Shown in pieces: positions 41,103-43,594 of a stretch of 43,594 nt of DNA. Each line of letters begins with the position of its first letter. The first letter of the stretch is position 1. The notes below the pieces were generated by a model that worked only from the letters and a program-made list of their open reading frames with translations, ran no database searches and was not told the origin of the DNA. Source of the stretch: an uncultured Atopostipes sp. GTDB taxonomy: Bacteria > Bacillota > Bacilli > Lactobacillales > Carnobacteriaceae_A. The translations under genes and the position numbers were made by a program. The stretch covers positions 1 through 43,594 of the forward strand of contig CAJUOQ010000018.1 of assembly GCA_910588235.1 (NCBI GenBank). Direction: 5' to 3'.

Positions 41103-41270
41103 GAAACGAATCCCGGTTTCATTTCGATAAAAAGACAGCTTAGTCAAACGTTTTTGAGATTCATTTCGCCGGAAGTGCATCTTTGCGAAACATTTCCCGC
41201 TTTCGTTACTTTGAGCGAGTATTTTACCGAAACGTTTCTTCCTTTCGTTTCACCGAGCACCTTGATCGAC
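41103..41270 (+). repeat. Four tandem 42-bp repeats downstream of the NERD gene
   Basis: Units begin at 41103, 41145, 41187 and 41229, again exactly 42 bases apart, and have the same orientation as the upstream set. The fourth has the perfect GAAACGTTTC core, the others near matches (GAAACGAATC, CAAACGTTTT, GAAACATTTC). In one frame the array reads as 14-residue repeats (ETFLRFIS, ETFPAFVT, ETFLPFVS), but there is no ribosome site and the upstream array has stops in that frame. The first unit begins 27 bases past the NERD stop. Confidence 0.88.
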
Positions 41271-41293
41271 TACTGAGGTGATCCTCTAAAGTT

Positions 41294-41314
41294 GAAATTT
41301 GTCCGACAAATTTC
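41294..41314. promoter_or_regulatory. 21-base perfect palindrome upstream of the UDG-like gene
   Basis: GAAATTTGTC and GACAAATTTC flank a single central base. The arms leave no room for an RNA loop, so a protein-binding operator is more likely than a terminator. It lies about 90 bases before the glycosylase gene. It may also be part of an interspersed repeat, since the flanking sequence CTCGTCTGGCCCTG does not resemble the surroundings. Confidence 0.55.
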
Positions 41315-41405
41315 CTCGTCTGGCCCTGCTCAAGCTCATCTCTTGCAAGTTATAAGGAATTTTCATAGGATGGGGGTGTAGCTTGTTAGAAAGGTTGAGA
41401 GGACT

Positions 41406-41990
41406 ATGCAGAATATTGATGAGATTCGTCAAGACATTATGAATGATCCGATGAATGCGGAATTTACTGAACGTGGTTGGGAACCGATTTTCGAAGCGCC
41501 CCCGACCGCTAAAATACTCATTGCGAGCCAAGCACCGGGTATTAAAGCCCAAGAGTCGAACAAGACGTTTTTCGACGTGAGTGGCGATTTATTGCGCACT
41601 TGGCTAGGTGTCGATGAGGAAACCTTTTACGATTCCGGTTTGTTTGGGATTGTCCCGATGGATTATTATTTCCCGGGCAAAGCCAAACACGGTGACTTAC
41701 CTCCGCGGAAAGATTTCGCGCATAAGTGGAATCCGAAAGTGATCGGTGCGATGCCGGAGTTAGAGATGAAAATTTTAATTGGCGCTCATGCGCAGAAATT
41801 TTATTTAGGGAAAGACATGAAAAGAAACCTGACGGAAACGGTGCGTAATTACGAAGAGTATTTACCAGAATACTTCCCCGTGGTCCATCCATCACCCTTA
41901 ACGATTGGTTGGCGCCGCCGTAATCCTTGGTTTGAAGAAAAAGTGGTCCCGGCTTTACGAGACCGCGTCCAAACAATCTTATTTGAATAA
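41406..41990 (+). CDS. Uracil-DNA glycosylase family protein
   Basis: Protein of 194 residues with the uracil-DNA-glycosylase-like fold. Motifs: ILIASQAPGIKAQESNKTF (motif A region with the SQAPG loop), FGIVPMDYYFPGKAKHGDLPP, ILIGAHAQKFYL, and the motif B region VVHPSPLTIGWRRRNPWF. Such proteins are often annotated as uracil-DNA glycosylase family but are distinct from Ung and from the Fe-S families; none of the expected four cluster cysteines is present. It may remove uracil or another damaged base, unproven. GAGAGG precedes ATG 41406. It stands alone on the plus strand and converges on rplT. Confidence 0.85.
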   Translation: MQNIDEIRQDIMNDPMNAEFTERGWEPIFEAPPTAKILIASQAPGIKAQESNKTFFDVSGDLLRTWLGVDEETFYDSGLFGIVPMDYYFPGKAKHGDLPPRKDFAHKWNPKVIGAMPELEMKILIGAHAQKFYLGKDMKRNLTETVRNYEEYLPEYFPVVHPSPLTIGWRRRNPWFEEKVVPALRDRVQTILFE

Positions 41991-41997
41991 ACAAAAA

Positions 41998-42058
41998 AAC
42001 AGAGTAGAACGTGTGAAATGTTCTCTTTAAAAAGAGCACTTCATCCTTCTACTCTGTT
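41998..42058. terminator. Bidirectional terminator between the UDG-like gene and rplT
   Basis: AACAGAGTAGA (41998-42008) pairs perfectly with TCTACTCTGTT (42048-42058). An inner stem TGTTCTCTTT/AAAAAGAGCA fills most of the loop. On the plus strand the T-run is weak; on the minus strand it is followed by TTTTTTTGTTTATT, so it is chiefly the end of the infC-rpmI-rplT operon. Confidence 0.85.
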
Positions 42059-42071
42059 ACTTTATGTGTTA

Positions 42072-42431
42072 TTAAGCAGCTAATGCTTCTTTAACTTGTT
42101 CAGTTAATGCTGTGAAAGTTTCTGGATCGTTCACTGCGATATCTGCTAAAACTTTACGGTTTAAGTCGATATTCGCTAGTTTCAAGCCATGCATAAATTT
42201 AGAATAGCTTAATCCATTCAGACGAGCTGCCGCGTTAATACGAGAAATCCATAATTTACGGAAATTTCTTTTCTTTTGTTTACGGTCGCGGTATGCGTAC
42301 ATGTATGATTTCATTACTTGTTGTTTAGCGACACGGTATAGTTTATGTTTTGCGCCATAGTACCCTTTCGCTAATTTAAGTGTTTTTTTACGGCGTCTGC
42401 GAGAAGCCGGTGCACTTTTAACTCGAGCCAT
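42072..42431 (-). CDS. rplT: 50S ribosomal protein L20
   Basis: Assembly-initiating protein of the large subunit that also represses its own operon. The protein begins MARVKSAPASRRRRKKTLKLAKGYYG-type sequence (first residues MARVKSAPASRRRRKK) and ends with a Leu/Ala-rich helix; 119 residues, the normal size. The frame can be extended to ATG 42440, but that codon is one base from GGAG, so ATG 42431 with a 10-base spacing is the start. Last gene of infC-rpmI-rplT. Confidence 0.97.
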   Translation of the reverse strand: MARVKSAPASRRRRKKTLKLAKGYYGAKHKLYRVAKQQVMKSYMYAYRDRKQKKRNFRKLWISRINAAARLNGLSYSKFMHGLKLANIDLNRKVLADIAVNDPETFTALTEQVKEALAA

Positions 42432-42470
42432 TTTGATCATTCTCCTTACTCTATTTTAATTACTGGGAAA

Positions 42471-42674
42471 TTATTTCTTCATCGTACTAATTGAAGATTC
42501 GATACGTTTTTGGTCACCTTTAGAAACTAAAGCCGCTTTACGTAATTTACGTTTTTGTTTAGTCGTTTTGTTTGCAAATAAGTGACTTGTCTTTGCACGT
42601 CCACGTTTTAATTTACCTGAAGCAGTTTTTTTAAAACGTTTTGACATACCTCTATGCGTTTTTTGTTTAGCCAT
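42471..42674 (-). CDS. rpmI: 50S ribosomal protein L35
   Basis: Small basic ribosomal protein, 67 residues, starting MAKQKTHRGMSKRFKKTASG, with the highly conserved RGMSKRFKKT block and a C-terminal KRIESSISTMKK. GGAGG lies 8 bases upstream of ATG 42674. It lies 39 bases upstream of rplT and 50 bases downstream of infC, in the standard order. Confidence 0.97.
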   Translation of the reverse strand: MAKQKTHRGMSKRFKKTASGKLKRGRAKTSHLFANKTTKQKRKLRKAALVSKGDQKRIESSISTMKK

Positions 42675-42724
42675 TCTAATACCTCCTGAACCATTGAAGT
42701 TAAATCAGTGAATATAATTATTAA

Positions 42725-43240
42725 TTAATTTTCAGTTTTTGGTGTTAGTAACATAAACATGTTACGACCTTCCATTTTTGCTCTTGTTTGGATATCGGCA
42801 ACGTCTTCCATACCTTCAGCAAAACGATCAAGTACTTCGCGTCCGATGCCTTTATGAGTAATTGCACGACCACGGAAACGAATAGATACTCTTACCTTAT
42901 CGCCTTTCTCAACAAAAGTACGTCCTTGACGTAATTTTGTATTAAAATCGTGATCATCAATTGTTGGGCTTAAACGAATCTCTTTTACGTTTACCGTTTT
43001 TTGATTTCTACGTTGTTCTTTCTCACGTTTTTGTTGTTCGTAACGGTATTTACCGTAGTCTAGTACACGAGCTACTGGTGGTTTTGCGTTTGGTGAAACT
43101 AAAACTAAATCTAAATCAGCTTGTTCAGCCACACGTAAAGCCTCATCTCGAGACACGACTCCGACTTGTTCTCCATCTTTCCCAATCAAGCGTACTTCTC
43201 TTGCGCGAATCTTTTCATTGACAATCAATTCTTTTGCTAT
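42725..43240 (-). CDS. infC: Translation initiation factor IF-3, probable AUA start
   Basis: IF-3 monitors start-codon and initiator-tRNA pairing on the 30S subunit. The N-domain (VNEKIRAREVRLIGKDGEQ) and C-domain (VKEIRLSPTIDDHDFNTKLRQ read in parts, then FRGRAITHKGIG) are complete. The first standard start in frame is TTG 43228, but that is 19 bases from the ribosome site GGAGGTG (43254-43248). Four codons earlier, at 43240, an ATA sits exactly 7 bases after that site and gives the N-terminus (M)AKELIVNEKIR, matching the usual AKD-x-x-VNE form in lactic acid bacteria. infC genes of E. coli and Geobacillus are known to use AUU; a rare start lets IF-3 repress itself. With this start the protein has 171 residues. 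Confidence 0.9.
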   Translation of the reverse strand: MAKELIVNEKIRAREVRLIGKDGEQVGVVSRDEALRVAEQADLDLVLVSPNAKPPVARVLDYGKYRYEQQKREKEQRRNQKTVNVKEIRLSPTIDDHDFNTKLRQGRTFVEKGDKVRVSIRFRGRAITHKGIGREVLDRFAEGMEDVADIQTRAKMEGRNMFMLLTPKTEN

Positions 43241-43478
43241 GGGGATTCACCTCCAAAATATTTGCTGGAAAATAAAAAAAGTGGAACTTCCCACAGAAGT
43301 CCCACGTTTATCTAAAGTTAAGTCTATATGCCTAAAATTCAGCTCAGCTAAGCACTATGTAAGTGCTAAAAGTGCATAAAATTGCACCAATTGGCATATA
43401 TCGTTTCAAACTAGATATCTGCCCGAGGATACGAAATCCCGCGAGGCGAGGAGTAGGACTCCTTCTTTATTTTCAAGC
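43241..43478 (-). ncRNA. infC-rpmI-rplT leader RNA, L20-leader type
   Basis: About 237 bases between the promoter and infC, rich in stems. Examples on the minus strand are AGGAGT/ACTCCT near 43460, GGCAGATAT/ATATATGCC around 43422-43393, AGCAC/GTGCT near 43360, and a long-range TATATGCC/GGCATATA closing pairing. It ends in an intrinsic terminator. In Bacillus, L20 binds such a leader, which mimics its 23S rRNA site, and causes early termination. Position and layout support the same here; I did not match it base by base to the known family. Confidence 0.7.
43274..43305 (-). terminator. Terminator within the infC leader
   Basis: GTGGGACTTC (43305-43296) pairs with GAAGTTCCAC (43290-43281) with one G-U, followed by seven T (43280-43274). 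It lies 20 bases before the infC ribosome site, so it must be conditional: an attenuator. Confidence 0.9.
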
Positions 43479-43484
43479 TTATAT

Positions 43485-43513
43485 AGTATACCAAATGGCT
43501 CTTAGTTTGTCAA
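43485..43513 (-). promoter_or_regulatory. Consensus promoter of infC-rpmI-rplT
   Basis: Minus-strand TTGACA (43513-43508), 17-base spacer, TATACT (43490-43485). Upstream, at the window edge, are AT-rich imperfect direct repeats (ACATAATCATTTGTTAATA near 43587 and ACATTATCATTTATTAATG near 43562) that could act as an UP element or belong to the neighbouring region. Confidence 0.88.
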
Positions 43514-43594
43514 CACAAAGTTAAAACCTTCAAAAATTAATGTCATTAATAAATGATAATGTCTTAGTTATTAACAAATGATTATGTCCCAAAT

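Noticed and set aside
39774..41270. CRISPR array
   Set aside because: The 42-bp units repeat without unique spacers, the whole unit is related between copies, and no cas genes are present.
39774..41270. parS-like chromosome-partition sites
   Set aside because: The core GAAACGTTTC differs from the conserved parS sequence TGTTTCACGTGAAACA, and no parA/parB gene is near.
41073..41276. 67-residue ORF over the downstream repeats as a real gene
   Set aside because: It starts at a TTG overlapping the NERD stop, has no ribosome site and consists only of the 14-residue echo of the DNA repeat.
1..43594. Insertion sequences, prophage or tRNA genes
   Set aside because: No transposase, integrase or phage structural motif and no cloverleaf-like segment was recognised on either strand.

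Overview
This window reads as chromosomal DNA of an AT-rich, non-sporulating Gram-positive bacterium of the Lactobacillales. The evidence is the infC-rpmI-rplT operon, the spx/mecA/coiA/pepF neighbourhood, two sortase-independent peptidoglycan hydrolases, an LtaS-like phosphotransferase and strong AGGAGG-type ribosome binding sites throughout. The very acidic surface proteins suggest a marine or alkaliphilic Carnobacteriaceae-like organism, but this is an impression and was not tested. No tRNA, rRNA, CRISPR array, transposase or phage gene was seen.

Left part (1-5.5 kb): an RpiR-family regulator, an M20 peptidase, and an oppA-pip unit (orphan peptide-binding lipoprotein plus proline iminopeptidase). 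oppA is preceded by a consensus promoter, a 13-codon leader ORF ending in five consecutive Ile codons, and a chain of mutually exclusive stems ending in an intrinsic terminator. This looks like ribosome-mediated, isoleucine-sensing attenuation of peptide uptake and is the most striking regulatory signal in the window.

5.5-15.4 kb: a complete eight-gene Wzy-type exopolysaccharide operon on the minus strand (WbaP-like initiating transferase, Wzz-like protein, Wzy, three GT4-type glycosyltransferases, Wzx, nucleotide-sugar dehydrogenase), with its own promoter and a strong terminator. 15.8-22.8 kb: two adjacent giant secreted hydrolases, a glucosaminidase and an amidase, sharing tandem 97-residue repeats. 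23.2-29.4 kb: an LtaS-like enzyme and a three-gene operon encoding a VTC polyphosphate-polymerase-like protein, a DUF4956 membrane protein and an LRR-CotH kinase fusion. Together, 5.5-29.4 kb is a cell-surface assembly region.

29.8-37.2 kb: a rearranged version of the Bacillus spx-mecA-coiA-pepF-spxH-CYTH neighbourhood, with a CapA lipoprotein gene inserted and coiA interrupted by an in-frame stop. 37.4-39.7 kb: lipoate-protein ligase and M42 aminopeptidase. 39.7-41.3 kb: a NERD-domain gene flanked on both sides by four tandem units of a 42-bp repeat with the palindromic core GAAACGTTTC; 42 bp is close to four helical turns. 41.4-43.6 kb: a uracil-DNA-glycosylase-like gene and the infC-rpmI-rplT operon with a terminator-containing leader and a probable AUA start codon for IF-3.

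All function calls rest on motifs and family knowledge recalled from reading the translations; no search or folding program was run.
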